Shown: piece after piece, positions 10,792 to 20,622 of the stretch | Position numbering within the stretch: the first letter of the stretch is position 1 | Layout: every line of letters starts with the position of its first letter | Assembly (NCBI GenBank): GCA_960531495.1 | Contig: OY482848.1 | Span: 29,421,708-29,485,707, forward strand | Origin: Zeus faber | Lineage: Eukaryota > Chordata > Actinopteri > Zeiformes > Zeidae | DNA length: 64,000 bases | Reading direction: 5' to 3' | The notes under the pieces: generated by a model | Told to the model about the DNA's origin: nothing | The model's input: the letters and a program-made list of their open reading frames with translations, nothing else | Databases searched by the model: none | Made by a program: the position numbers and the translations under genes

Positions 10792-12558
10792 TTTCCCATT
10801 TCTAAGACCCATTCTGCATTAGTTTGGAGGTTTTTAAAATACCTACTGTATGCTCCCAAGCTCCCTCCAACTTTGAAATGCTACACCAGTATTCACTGTT
10901 GTTTTGTCACAGGTTTTATCATTGGCTTGTTCGCCTTAGAATTTGGCTTTTTAGGTTTCGTAGCAGAGGGGTCTTCTGGTAGATGAATGCTGTCATTCAA
11001 ATTTATAATAAATCAAGACTCCAGGTCTTCTGGAATCTTGACAGAAGCTAAAATATTGCCCGCCTTACACCAATCAGGTTTAAAGTGGAAAAACAACATT
11101 TTTGTATCGATAGACTCTCACAGTATACACATAGTATGATATGTAGCTATGATTTCATAACCACAAAAAATCTTGCTACCAAAGCAGCTTTGAATACCGT
11201 ACAACTCAGCTAAAAAAATACTGTAATTGAAGAACTGGCGCCACAGAATATGACCATTCTTGACCCTCCTTGTGTCAAGTAGGGTCAAGAAGGATAATGT
11301 ACGATTGAAAATTTGAAAAATCCAGTGACAGTAACCATCCATGAATTGAAATTTGTCCCTTTAGTAGTTTACTAGTACTCGATTTCGATTGATCATAACA
11401 TTTAAATCAAATTTAAAGTAAAAAAAATATATAAATGTTTTGTCTTTGTGAACTCTTGGTCTTTCAATAGCAATGATATGGATAATTGTGCTGGAGCAAA
11501 TCGGTGGCCTGATGGTGTGAATCAGTGGGGACTGGGAGTGTGTGGAACTCGTTGGTTCTGCGGGTGCGAGTGAGTGACTGGATGACTTGAACAGGGGCCC
11601 AAAAAGCATTTTCCCCCACACATAATCATGGGAAAAGGAGCGGCTGTTAAACAGTGGATTTTTTCTTTGAGCATCACAACCCCTGCAAAATGACTCATTT
11701 CACTATCAGAATTTGATCCATTCAGTCCGATAACATTTGGAAAGTCAAGAAGTGCCGCGCCATTCAATTATTTTATTCCATTCAAGTTAGCGGAGGGTTC
11801 AACCGGAAGTTACCTGGCTTGGCCAGTGGAAGTCTCCGGTGCGCATGCTCGGAAATCTTTAAAACTCTTTATTTATTTTGCTGTCGAACACCTGAAATAG
11901 AACAAGTGAAGAAACACATTTGAATATGTTCAGCGTAACTTTATAACTTTCCAGAATCTCATTAATGTTTCCAGGACATGAACACTTGGCTTGAAAAGTA
12001 GTCCATAAAAGTTCAGGATTTCCAGGTTTTACAGGACACGTGGGAACCCTGAACCCTGATAAATGTTAGTGGTGTTGTTAATGCTAACAAAATTATCAGT
12101 ATGGCTAGTGCTAACAGCGCTAGCTGTGTGGCTAATGCTAACGTTTTATTTTCAGTTTTTCAGTTTATTTTTCTCAATCCAGCCAATCAAAGAAGAGGAA
12201 AGCGTAGCAACAGAGCCTATGGGAGACAGCTTGTGGACTGGTAGACAGAAAAATGAAAAATTAAACACAATAAAGAAGAGAAAGGATGTAAGAAAGGAGC
12301 TTCAGGGAATTGTTGCAACCAGCAGAATGTTGTACATAAAGTATGTGCCATTGTCTTACAATATGAAGAAATAAAATGTCTGCCTTTGAAGCTGCTAAAA
12401 CTCAGAGGAATCAGAGTGCAATACATTATGATTGAAGTCCTGCCATGCTTTACCATGTTTGTGTCTGAAGCAACCACAACCCCAAAAAATGTATTTAAGC
12501 ATTAATGATAACTATTCTTTCAACACCACCAGCCTTCATCTCATACCAGAACAGGTAC

Positions 12559-12578
12559 ACCAGCATGGCCATGCTGGT
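12559..12578. repeat. 20-bp perfect palindrome
   Basis: ACCAGCATGGCCATGCTGGT reads the same on both strands. No associated gene feature is visible. Confidence 0.85.
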
Positions 12579-13354
12579 CTGCCATCAACTGAACACTTAC
12601 ACAAGCACTACCATCATCTGAGAATGAACATGTCAGAAACATGAGAGGTGAGAGATGAACATGAAAGGAAGGGGCCATGGAACAAGATGGAATATGTTGA
12701 AAACAGGAACATGTTGACGTTAAAACAACATCAGTGATATACAGAGTGAGACGTCATCAATTTTGCGGTGCAATTGTATAATAAGTGTATTGCAATGAAT
12801 TAAAATGAAATATTTGGGAAATTTGACAACTGGGATGCCTCGTAATATGAGATGAGCCATAGGCAACAGCCTTGGAATTCATGCTAATACAAAAAACATA
12901 ATTAGTGAATAGTGAATTTCTTTCCTCCAAATCTTTCATTTATGATTTTCAGTTAATTTCACTCCCCATACTTCTCGTGCACTTTCTGAAGCTGAACTTG
13001 CAGAAATAGTTGATAGCTGTGTGCTTTTGCTGTTTTTTTTTTTTTTTTTTTTGATAACTCATCACCCTGTGTAACTCTTTTGCTTCCTCTTCTCATCATA
13101 TTTGTTTTTCAAGCTGACATGGGGGGGGATGCCAATTGGCTCTCACAGCAGAAGCAATCTGGGAGCACCGGTTTTTAAATGAACAGTTAGTGCTAGTGTT
13201 GATTCGTATTGGTTTTAACAAGAAATAACTCACCACAATCATTACAAATTTAGAGCAAATGTTGGATCAATAATCCTTTTTTTCATTTTCCACTCTCTGA
13301 GACTCAGGTAGGGGCTGCGCATTTATTTAGTAGTCAATTTTTTCTTAATGCGCT

Positions 13355-13360
<6 letters not shown>

Positions 13361-13402
<42 letters not shown>
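13361..13402. repeat. (AT)n microsatellite
   Basis: About 20 uninterrupted TA units upstream of the lectin gene start codon. Confidence 0.95.
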
Positions 13403-13405
<3 letters not shown>

Positions 13406-13534
13406 ATTTTGCTCAGGAAACGTGCTGCTCTTATTCCTTGATATTGTTCATAAGATCTTAATTACTTTCACAGATGTTTGTATTCTAAAGTAGTTTGTTA
13501 GAATTGCTCAGTGGCCAGACAGACGGAATCCACA

Positions 13535-13601
13535 ATGTTTACCATGGAAGTAGATGACAGCTTAAAGGAGTTTGGGGCCATGAAAGCACACTACCCACCA
13601 G
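13535..13601 (+). CDS. Lectin receptor exon 1 (cytoplasmic tail)
   Basis: Codes [20 protein letters not shown] then PP, with donor GTAAAA at 13602 in phase 1. Joining to exon 2 gives YPPV, a YxxPhi-type sorting motif. Confidence 0.7.
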
Positions 13602-16600
13602 GTAAAAAACATGCAACACAAGTTACACACATACATTGTATGTATTTTGGGAGAAAAAACGACTCGCTGGGACATTCATTACGGCACTAAACAGTCTCAA
13701 TACATCATTGCTTCTTGTCAGACACACAAAAGATTCCTGAACATATCTTATACAGTATACTGTAACAGTCACTGGGATTGGCAAATTGAACCCAAAAGGA
13801 CGACAATGAGACAGACCAAAATGCAAGGAGAGTTCAGTTTACTAGTCAACAGGCAAAGTCAACACCGGTAGATCAGTCAGTCAGGGAAACAAATCCGACA
13901 AGGGGCTGGCGTGCAGGCCAGCAGGCCAAGGCCCAGAAAACAAGCAAGCAGGGTCGAAAACAAGTAGGTCAGGGGAAAAAAACAGGACTAGATAATGCTG
14001 AACTGCTCTGCTAAACACACAAGACAATCTAGCCATGAACGAAGGGAAGAGGACTGGTATATATGCTGAGGGACTAATGAGGGAATAAGCTGCGGGTGAA
14101 GGGAATTAGGAAACTGCATGGCAAGAGGGAGAGACAGGATCTGGAATGACAGGAGAGTTAGAGACATGGCAAATGACCAAAACCCCAATTGCAACAACCT
14201 TATAGTTTGGGGGAATTTGTGAGATATGCAGGTTCATCATTGTATGTTTTTTTAGTGCATGGGTTGAGAGAGAGATGCGTCCGTGCTGCTGCGGTGGCTC
14301 TTGGGTTGGTGTGTCTTCTCCTTCTGGCTGGGTGTGGAGTCCTTGGTTTCCTCTGTGAGTAAAACCTTTTGCTTTTGGATCATGTCACCTAAAATGTTAT
14401 AAGATCTTTATCTAAGTCCTAAAATAGATAAAGACAAACCCATTAAACAAATAACACAAAAAAAGTTATTCTTGAAATTATCAAATGTCTTTGTCATCCC
14501 CCTTTGAGGAGCAAAGACTTAAACCAAACATTTCTGGCACTGGTGATCAATCCCACAGATCAGCTTGGATAAATATTGAACCATTCCTCCTTGCAGAATT
14601 ACTTCAACTCAGTGTGTTGGTGGGTTTTCTCGCATTTCTCACTTTCTGCCACAACACTTTGACTCAGGCATTACAAAACACAATATCCCCAATACTTGAA
14701 CCTTTCTTTGGTAGATGGATTTGTATTTGGGATCATTGTCCTGCCACATGATTAACCTTCTGCTGAGCTTCAGTTCACATACAGATACCCTGATTTTCTC
14801 CTGTAGGATTAGCTGGTACAATCCTGAATTTCCAAGACAACAAAGCAGCTTCACGGTTGGGATAAGGTTCTTATTTGGTAATGCAGTGTTGGGTTTTTGG
14901 ACCTTGAGACCTCCTGGAATATTATCTGCGTTCATCTTTGAGCAAATTTAGCTTGGCGATAGTAACAATGGTGTTGAATTTTCTCAACACTGGTAGAGCT
15001 CAAACTCTTTAGACATCAACTTTATAACCTTTTCCAGTCTGATGAGCATCAACAGCTCTTCTTCTGATGTCCTCAGGTTTTTTAATAGGACAGGGCCACG
15101 AAAATTCACTCCTGAATTCCTGTCATTGAACTGCTAATGATTTTTGCATCATTTTGCTCCCTTTATCTATTCTTAGGACTAAGCTGAACATCTGATTACG
15201 TTTTAGTTCAAAATTATGCAGAATATTTGGGGTTCACAAACTTTCTAGCACCGCTGTACACTCCACCACTTCCGTGTAAGTATGTGTAAATCAGGAGGCA
15301 AAGTAGACAAACTTGCTTTGTTCGAAAAAAAAAAAATACTGTTTTTTTTCTATAACAACATAAATAATGACATTTCATGATCAGTGATTTGTAATTGTAA
15401 ATGTAAAAGGCCTAAAGTTTGATTTGATGTTTGTCATTGTGTTAATGATATGATATGTGAAGTTGAATGACAAAGTGTGCAATGTATTTTCTTTTTTGCA
15501 GATTATGGAAGATTATTAGCTGGAAGAGGGAGCTTTAATAATTACTACAATATAACTAAGGAGGGATACCGGTTAAAGACCAGATACAACAACATTAGCA
15601 TGGAGAGAGACCAGTTACTGGACAGAAACAATGACATTACCAAGGAGAGAGACCAGTTGCGAACCAGAAATGAAGAAATGACAATGAAGAGAGACCATTT
15701 ACTGACCAGATACAACAACATTAGCAAGGAGAGAGACCAGTTACTGGACAGAAACAACAACATTACTATGGAGAGGGACCAGTTACGGAACAGAAATCAC
15801 AACATTATCAAGGAGAGAGACCAGTTGCGGACCAGAAATGATGACATCACCAAAGAGAGAGACCAGTTGCGGGCCAGAAACAATGACGTCACCAAGGAGA
15901 GAGACCAGTTGCGGACCAGAAACAATGACATCACCAAGGAGAGAGACCAGTTGCGGACCCGAAACGATGACATCACCAAAGAGAGAGACCAGTTGCGGAC
16001 CAGAAACGATGACATCACCAAAGAGAGAGACCAGTTGCGGGCCAGAAACGATGACATCACCAAGGAGAGAGACCAATTGCGGACCAGAAACGATGACATC
16101 ACCAAGGAGAGAGACCAGTTGCGGACCAGAAATGATAACGTCACCAAGGAGAGAGACCAGTTGCGGACCAGAAACGATGACATCACCAAGGAGAGAGACC
16201 AGTTGCGGACCAGAAACAATGACATCACAAAGAAGAGAGACCAGTTAAGAATGGATAATGATGGTCTGAGAGAAGAGAGAGACCAGTTGCGGACCAGAAA
16301 CGATGACGTCACCAAGGAGAGAGACCAATTGCGGACCAGAAACGATGACATCACCAAGGAGAGAGACCAGGTGCGGACCCGAAACGATGACATCACCAAG
16401 GAGAGAGACCAGTTGCGGACCAGAAACAATGACATCACAAAGGAGAGAGACCAGTTAAGAATGGATAATGATGGTCTGAGAGAAGAGAGCAACAAACTAC
16501 AGAGCAATAAGGACAGTCTGATTACAGAGAGAGACCGCTTACACACAGAAATCCGTCGGCTGAATGGCAGAATTACAGGCAGGGCGGATTGCTATACTCC

Positions 16601-19139
16601 TCTGATTTAAGTGTGTCTACACAGCTTTACATTTTCTTAAACACAGTGGCTTGTGATTTTCCTCTGTGTTTGGAATTATTTGGAACCATTAGGTTTCAAA
16701 TCTTAATCCCAATCATACCGGAAGACTCATTCTGGGTAATATATTCATGGGGCCTCATTCAATGTGGGCGCGTAACTGTACATAGAAAAATATAGAAAAG
16801 CAAATACTTCAATCCAGTTCTCACTTGAAATTATTCCCATAGCACAGACAAATGTAGACAAAATGTACCTGGAAACCACAAAGCACAAGAGCCATATTCA
16901 TTCATCTGGTGACATGGACTGCTCAGTCAACATGTACAGATTACTGTAAATTAAATTGAGGATGCTAATCCTTCATATGAAACAAATTATTCTACCACAG
17001 GTTATTTCCTGAGCAATTGACAAATTAGTGGTCTGCCAGTACAGTTAAAACTGTATAAACCTTATAAAATAGCATACAGAGTGTATTGCTGGTTTGAAGG
17101 TATCTGGGGTACATTCCCCAGCTCGCATGTAGTTACCAATTTGTTTGTTGGTTCACCTACTATATGTGAAAATGTTCCACAATTACATTTTCTCCATGCC
17201 ACTGTTGTGCAGGGGTACTGGTGAGCATAGCACAGATCCACCTTTGAGGATTCTGATTAGTGTACTGAATACAAACAATGCACACTGTTTTGTTTTGTTC
17301 ACAGTGTTTTGTTTTTTTATTTATCCTTGAAAGATAATGTGTCTTGCCAAACCTTTTTCCAGCACAAGAGAGGTGTGGCAAAGGGAGACTAGAAATACAG
17401 TAACACGTTTCTATTTTCTAGAGCTGACTAGTAACACCTGTAGCCAAGGATGGCAGAAGTTTGGCAACAGCTGCTACGTAACCTCCACTGACAGTAAAAC
17501 CTGGAAGGAGAGTCAGAAGGACTGTATAACCAGAGGAGCTCATCTGGTCATCATCAATAATATAAGCGAACGGGTGAGTTAGTGTAGACTTGACTTAGGA
17601 CTTATTATAAGCTTACTACAATGCGAGGGTCGTTAGGAATCCAGAGGTCCATGTGGTATCTCCTTTTGAACCAGCACAAGGAGCAGGTAAGACATCACTG
17701 AGAGAAAATGCAAATCTTGGATTACGCCTACCATGTATAAAAAGTAATCAGACTGGCACTAAATCAGGACCATTAGTAATGTTTGGGAATCTAAAGATAG
17801 CTGTCTGGTTATTTGTAATGGTAGGTGAAAATGATGAGGGGAGAAATGGTGGAGAGTGTTCTTTTTGACTTTGAGTGAGTGAGCAGTTTACTGAGAGGGT
17901 AAATGAAATTAGTTCTGAGTGACTGGGTGCTATTTCTTACACACGGTGGCACTGATATTTCACAAACAGTAAGTAATGTACGAGTCGAAGAGGGAACAAA
18001 GTTACTAGCATGCTCTTTCATGCATTGTTTTCTTCACTCCTCAGTCATTTGTTAAGGGCCTCCTTAGCAAATTCTGGATTGGTTTGTCGGATTCAGACTC
18101 AGAAGGGGTGTGGAAATGGGTCGATGGATCACGCCTGAACAAAGGGTGAGGAACTGACAGATAATGCATCTATTCTCGTCTGACCTGAAGTAACTGCTTC
18201 GTTAGAATCGCTTCCTGGAATTGCTTTGCCTCTACCAAGCAGTGTTGTTCACCATAAATGTGTGGCTTCTGTTTAAGCTGTGAATTCTGTAGTAGTTTAT
18301 ATTGTAAAGCAGGGATCCACGATAACTTTTGCATGAATAGCATCAGCATAGCTATGGAATGTGAAGGAATTGTAACATACTGTCTTGGCAATAAGTGTCA
18401 GCCTACTCCGGTCAGGAGGTATTACATCGTAATGGTCAATATAGTTCCTGTTGCATTGTTATTTTTTTATTCTAAAATAAGTCTTACATTAATCTAAATT
18501 ACTTTGTCATTTTAGCTCATGTGCAGATGCTTGTAGAATTCACAAGCTTTGCCAAACAAACACAAATTTGCTGAACTGCTCCTCAGAACAGAGGGAATTT
18601 AACACGTTTATCTCGTAAGTGGGGATTACCCACTGAGAATTAACAATTTCTGAATTCCAAAGGAATTTAATGTTAGCCTATTTTCTTGTGAGCGTATTTT
18701 ATTTTCTCTATTTCCAATATGTTTTCTATTCAGACATTATGTGAATACACATTAGAGACCTTCCTCAAATATTTTGTCCACAAAGCCTTGATTGTGACAG
18801 AATTTTTGTTTATTAATTCCATTTTGGTGTGGGTGCACCTGACATGGAATTAACACACTAATTCAGTCAGAATCAAGTAACTCACAAATATATCAGGGCT
18901 AATGTAAAATGTCTGTGCTGACTAGTTAACAGGCTAAAACTCTATCTGATACCAGTATCTTCCTTTAAAATACATTTAGGTTCTGGGCAGCTGGTGAACC
19001 CAATGATTCAGGAGGGGAGGACTGCGTCGAGTCGATCCAACCCGAAGGCTCTTGGAACGACATCCCGTGTTCCTCGAAGATACATTTTGTTTGCGAGAAA
19101 CAGATGACACCACCACCACCTTATCAGGGACGTAGCTAA
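13535..19139 (+). CDS. Type II transmembrane C-type lectin receptor (CD209/CLEC4-like) with repeat-coded coiled-coil stalk
   Basis: Exons 13535-13601, 14256-14354, 15502-16578, 17422-17573, 18045-18145, 18516-18614 and 18980-19139 join in phase to about 584 residues. Order: short cytoplasmic tail with a possible YPPV endocytic motif; one membrane segment ([20 protein letters not shown], about residues 32-55); a 350-residue stalk dominated by 21 units of 14 residues ([14 protein letters not shown] type, two heptads each); then a C-type lectin domain starting [13 protein letters not shown]. The lectin domain has WIGLSD, WKWVDGS, the EPN mannose/GlcNAc-type calcium motif and SWND, so calcium-dependent sugar binding is expected. 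The stalk probably drives oligomerisation, as in CD209. Odd points: the stalk exon lacks a clean GT donor before an in-frame stop (16608-16610), so I use a GC donor at 16579; and exon 18516-18614 inserts 33 residues into the lectin fold. The start could also be the second ATG at 13544, which has the better context. Confidence 0.88.
13761..14171 (-). mobile_element. Candidate solo LTR (Gypsy-type) in lectin intron 1
   Basis: The segment begins TGTAACAG on + and ends AGACATGGCA, so in reverse it reads roughly TG...CTGTTACA like fish Gypsy LTRs, with a TATATA box in the middle of the reverse strand. No clear target duplication is seen, so the boundaries are approximate. Confidence 0.45.
14256..14354 (+). 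CDS. Lectin receptor exon 2 (membrane anchor)
   Basis: Acceptor TTTTTTTAG ends at 14255; donor GTGAGT at 14355. HGLRERCVR precedes a roughly 24-residue hydrophobic segment; the positive charges on its N-side fit a type II topology. Confidence 0.82.
14500..15270 (-). mobile_element. Tc1/mariner-type transposase remnant
   Basis: On the reverse strand a broken frame includes [20 protein letters not shown] followed by NDPKYKS, matching the catalytic-aspartate region (QDNDPKHTS) of Tc1-type transposases. Other parts are frameshifted; the insertion lies in lectin intron 2. Confidence 0.65.
15502..16578 (+). CDS. Lectin receptor exon 3 (coiled-coil stalk)
   Basis: Acceptor TTTTTTGCAG ends at 15501. 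The open frame runs to a TAA at 16608-16610. The donor is uncertain: CAG|GCAGGG at 16579 (GC-AG type) gives the phase 1 join needed by the next exon, and a weaker GT choice is at 16557. Reading on without splicing would give a protein that stops after the stalk. Four N-glycosylation sequons lie in the stalk (NIT or NIS near its start and again around unit 4, NVT in unit 13). Confidence 0.8.
15606..16487 (+). repeat. Coding minisatellite: 21 x 42 bp
   Basis: Twenty-one head-to-tail 42-bp units, each coding [14 protein letters not shown] or a close variant, with no indel between units. Units 15-16 and 20-21 both read RTRNNDITK[K/E] then [14 protein letters not shown], so a five-unit (210-bp) block seems to have been duplicated. 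Central units are nearly identical, a sign of recent expansion or gene conversion; the first five units are more diverged. Confidence 0.95.
17422..17573 (+). CDS. Lectin receptor exon 4 (lectin domain, N-terminal part)
   Basis: Acceptor ATTTTCTAG ends at 17421; donor GTGAGT at 17574. Codes [19 protein letters not shown] and [13 protein letters not shown], the standard first third of a C-type lectin domain. Confidence 0.9.
18045..18145 (+). CDS. Lectin receptor exon 5 (WIGLSD/WVDGS part)
   Basis: Acceptor CTCCTCAG ends at 18044; donor GTGAGG at 18146 in phase 2. Codes [20 protein letters not shown] and RLNKG, the canonical middle of the domain. Confidence 0.92.
18516..18614 (+). CDS. Lectin receptor exon 6, possible in-frame cassette exon
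   Basis: 99 bp with good splice sites (CATTTTAG before, GTAAGT after) and phase 2 on both sides, so it can be skipped without changing frame. It codes [20 protein letters not shown] then [13 protein letters not shown]: four cysteines and one N-C-S sequon. Skipping it joins LNKG directly to FWAAGEPND, the normal lectin order. It is therefore either an alternative exon or an intronic look-alike. Confidence 0.55.
18980..19139 (+). CDS. Lectin receptor exon 7 (EPN and WND motifs, C-terminus)
   Basis: Acceptor ACATTTAG ends at 18979; stop TAA at 19137-19139. Codes [22 protein letters not shown] and FVCEK, the calcium-dependent sugar-binding third of the domain, then a short PPPPY tail. Confidence 0.93.
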
Positions 19140-19295
19140 ATTAAACTCATAATGTAATAATTTTAATGTAAAACATATAATCCAGAATATACAGTACACA
19201 TATTAACACATTTGATACTAAGATAATGAAAAAAATCGAATCCCCAGCTGCTACGTTCTAGTCTTTTTGAATGTTTTGTGAATGTTAAATGATGG

Positions 19296-19320
19296 ATCTA
19301 TCTATCTATCTATCTATCTA
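19296..19320 (+). repeat. (ATCT)n microsatellite
   Basis: About six ATCT units in the 3' flank of the lectin gene. Confidence 0.9.
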
Positions 19321-19443
19321 ACCATCTCAGACTTCTCAAATTGAGCCATATAATAATTTAAACTATCATTCTGGATCAAAACGTGTAAATTATTTAAAAA
19401 AAACACGTAACCCTGTGAAAAATATGTCTATGAAAACAGATCA

Positions 19444-19449
19444 AATAAA
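19444..19449 (+). terminator. Candidate polyadenylation signal of the lectin gene
   Basis: AATAAA about 300 bases after the lectin stop codon. A second AATAAA is at 19767-19772. Confidence 0.5.
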
Positions 19450-19698
19450 ATTCCAATCAAATATGTGACGCATTTTGATCAAGATATTGAAAGCTGATGA
19501 TATGAAAGTTGTCAGTGCCCACATTAATACCCTGAGGAGTAGGATATTGAGGTAGGAATGTTTTTTTGATTACATGTACACATCATTTTGGACCAAGTCT
19601 CCTGGTGCTTGCTTTCAAGGTGTTTCTTTTTAGCTGTCTTGGTACTGTTGTTACACATTTGCAGTTTTTCTGATCAGGGTTTGTAGATGGTGTGTGAG

Positions 19699-19704
19699 TT
19701 TATT
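19699..19704 (-). terminator. Candidate polyadenylation signal of the VWA7-like gene
   Basis: TTTATT on + is AATAAA on the reverse strand, about 500 bases after the VWA7-like stop codon. If it and the lectin signal at 19767 are both used, the two transcripts overlap tail to tail. Confidence 0.35.
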
Positions 19705-20041
19705 ATCAAATATGTACACCGTATATATTATACTTCCAGGATTTGCATGGAATTGTGGGAATTTTCAATAAATCAAACAAAACGGTTTCATTATGACCCA
19801 AGGAAATGCCCAAAGTGCAAAGTTATCCTATTCAGGTTTGGGTTTACTTTCAATATAAATAAAATAAAAAATAATAAACCAAAAATATATGAATGTAGAA
19901 ATGTAGACCTAATTTAAAACCAAATAGTTAATTATGTATATTGTTATAGTAAAAATATCAGTCATGCGGATTTGATTGGAAAATGGAGTGTTTGTATATT
20001 TTTGTAAAATATTGAGTTGAAACTTGTTGACCTAAAGTGAC

Positions 20042-20116
20042 CTGAAGATTTTCAACAAGATCATATAAACAGGAAGTTCCTTGTTTATATGATCTTGTTC
20101 ATATGAAAATCTTCAG
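20042..20116. repeat. 75-bp near-perfect inverted repeat in the 3' flank of the VWA7-like gene
   Basis: CTGAAGATTTTC...ACAAGATCATATAAACA is mirrored by TGTTTATATGATCTTGT...GAAAATCTTCAG around a short centre (AGGAAGTTCCT), with a few extra bases in the right arm. It lies 84-160 bases past the VWA7-like stop and could fold as a hairpin in that 3' UTR. Confidence 0.85.
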
Positions 20117-20199
20117 ATTATTACTTTAAATACAGGGAGCATACGAGTCTGTCTTCATTTGTTCATTCAGACAGTGTTAGCGAGGTGCGCGACGCTTTG

Positions 20200-20622
20200 T
20201 TAGAAAACCGCCATGGTGATCCACAGCAGCTGCGAGATCGTCAGTGCGCAACCCCCAGTAGACGTCGTAGCCAGCATTGTGGTAGCCAGCGTTGTCTCAG
20301 CGGCTTCGGCGGCCCTCGCTTGGCCCACACACGTCCTCGCATTTCCTATCCTGTCCACGGCCAGCAGTTCCACGCGCTGTGCGCAGCAGGAGGCGCTGTA
20401 GTTGACCACGGTGATGTTCTCTCCACCGGCTCCCACCTCCATGCTGGTGTTAATTGTACCATTCCCCTGCCGGATGGTGAGGGTGTCGATGCCGGTGCCG
20501 TTGACGCCGTCAGTGAACTTGGCGGAGAACTGCCACTGGGTGGAGCTGCAGAGGTAAGAAGCTGAGGGACAGATGTCTGACACACGTGCCACCTCGCACG
20601 AGGGGCCGGAGACATCTGTCAC
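20200..20622 (-). CDS. vwa7: vwa7-like exon 17 (C-terminus)
   Basis: Acceptor CTCTCCAG; codes [20 protein letters not shown], a domain with eight cysteines in all ([12 protein letters not shown] among them), a Thr-rich spacer and a hydrophobic end. Stop TAA at 20202-20200. The tail could be a GPI-anchor signal. Confidence 0.9.
   Translation of the reverse strand: MTDVSGPSCEVARVSDICPSASYLCSSTQWQFSAKFTDGVNGTGIDTLTIRQGNGTINTSMEVGAGGENITVVNYSASCCAQRVELLAVDRIGNARTCVGQARAAEAAETTLATTMLATTSTGGCALTISQLLWITMAVF

Larger units (their letters stand above)
10800..13534. other. Intergenic stretch between apoh and the lectin gene
   Basis: No gene recognised. It includes a 20-bp perfect palindrome (12559-12578), a poly-T run near 13029-13052 and an (AT)n microsatellite at 13361-13402. 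The lectin promoter should lie at its right end, but I see no convincing core promoter. Confidence 0.5.

Noticed and set aside
15797-16546. 249-codon reverse-strand frame with [13 protein letters not shown] repeats opposite the lectin stalk
   Set aside because: It mirrors the in-frame 42-bp repeat, has no splice context, and its periodicity is fully explained by the sense coding repeat.
20185-20565. 126-codon + strand frame opposite the last VWA7-like exon
   Set aside because: Shadow of the GC-rich antisense exon; no homology signature.
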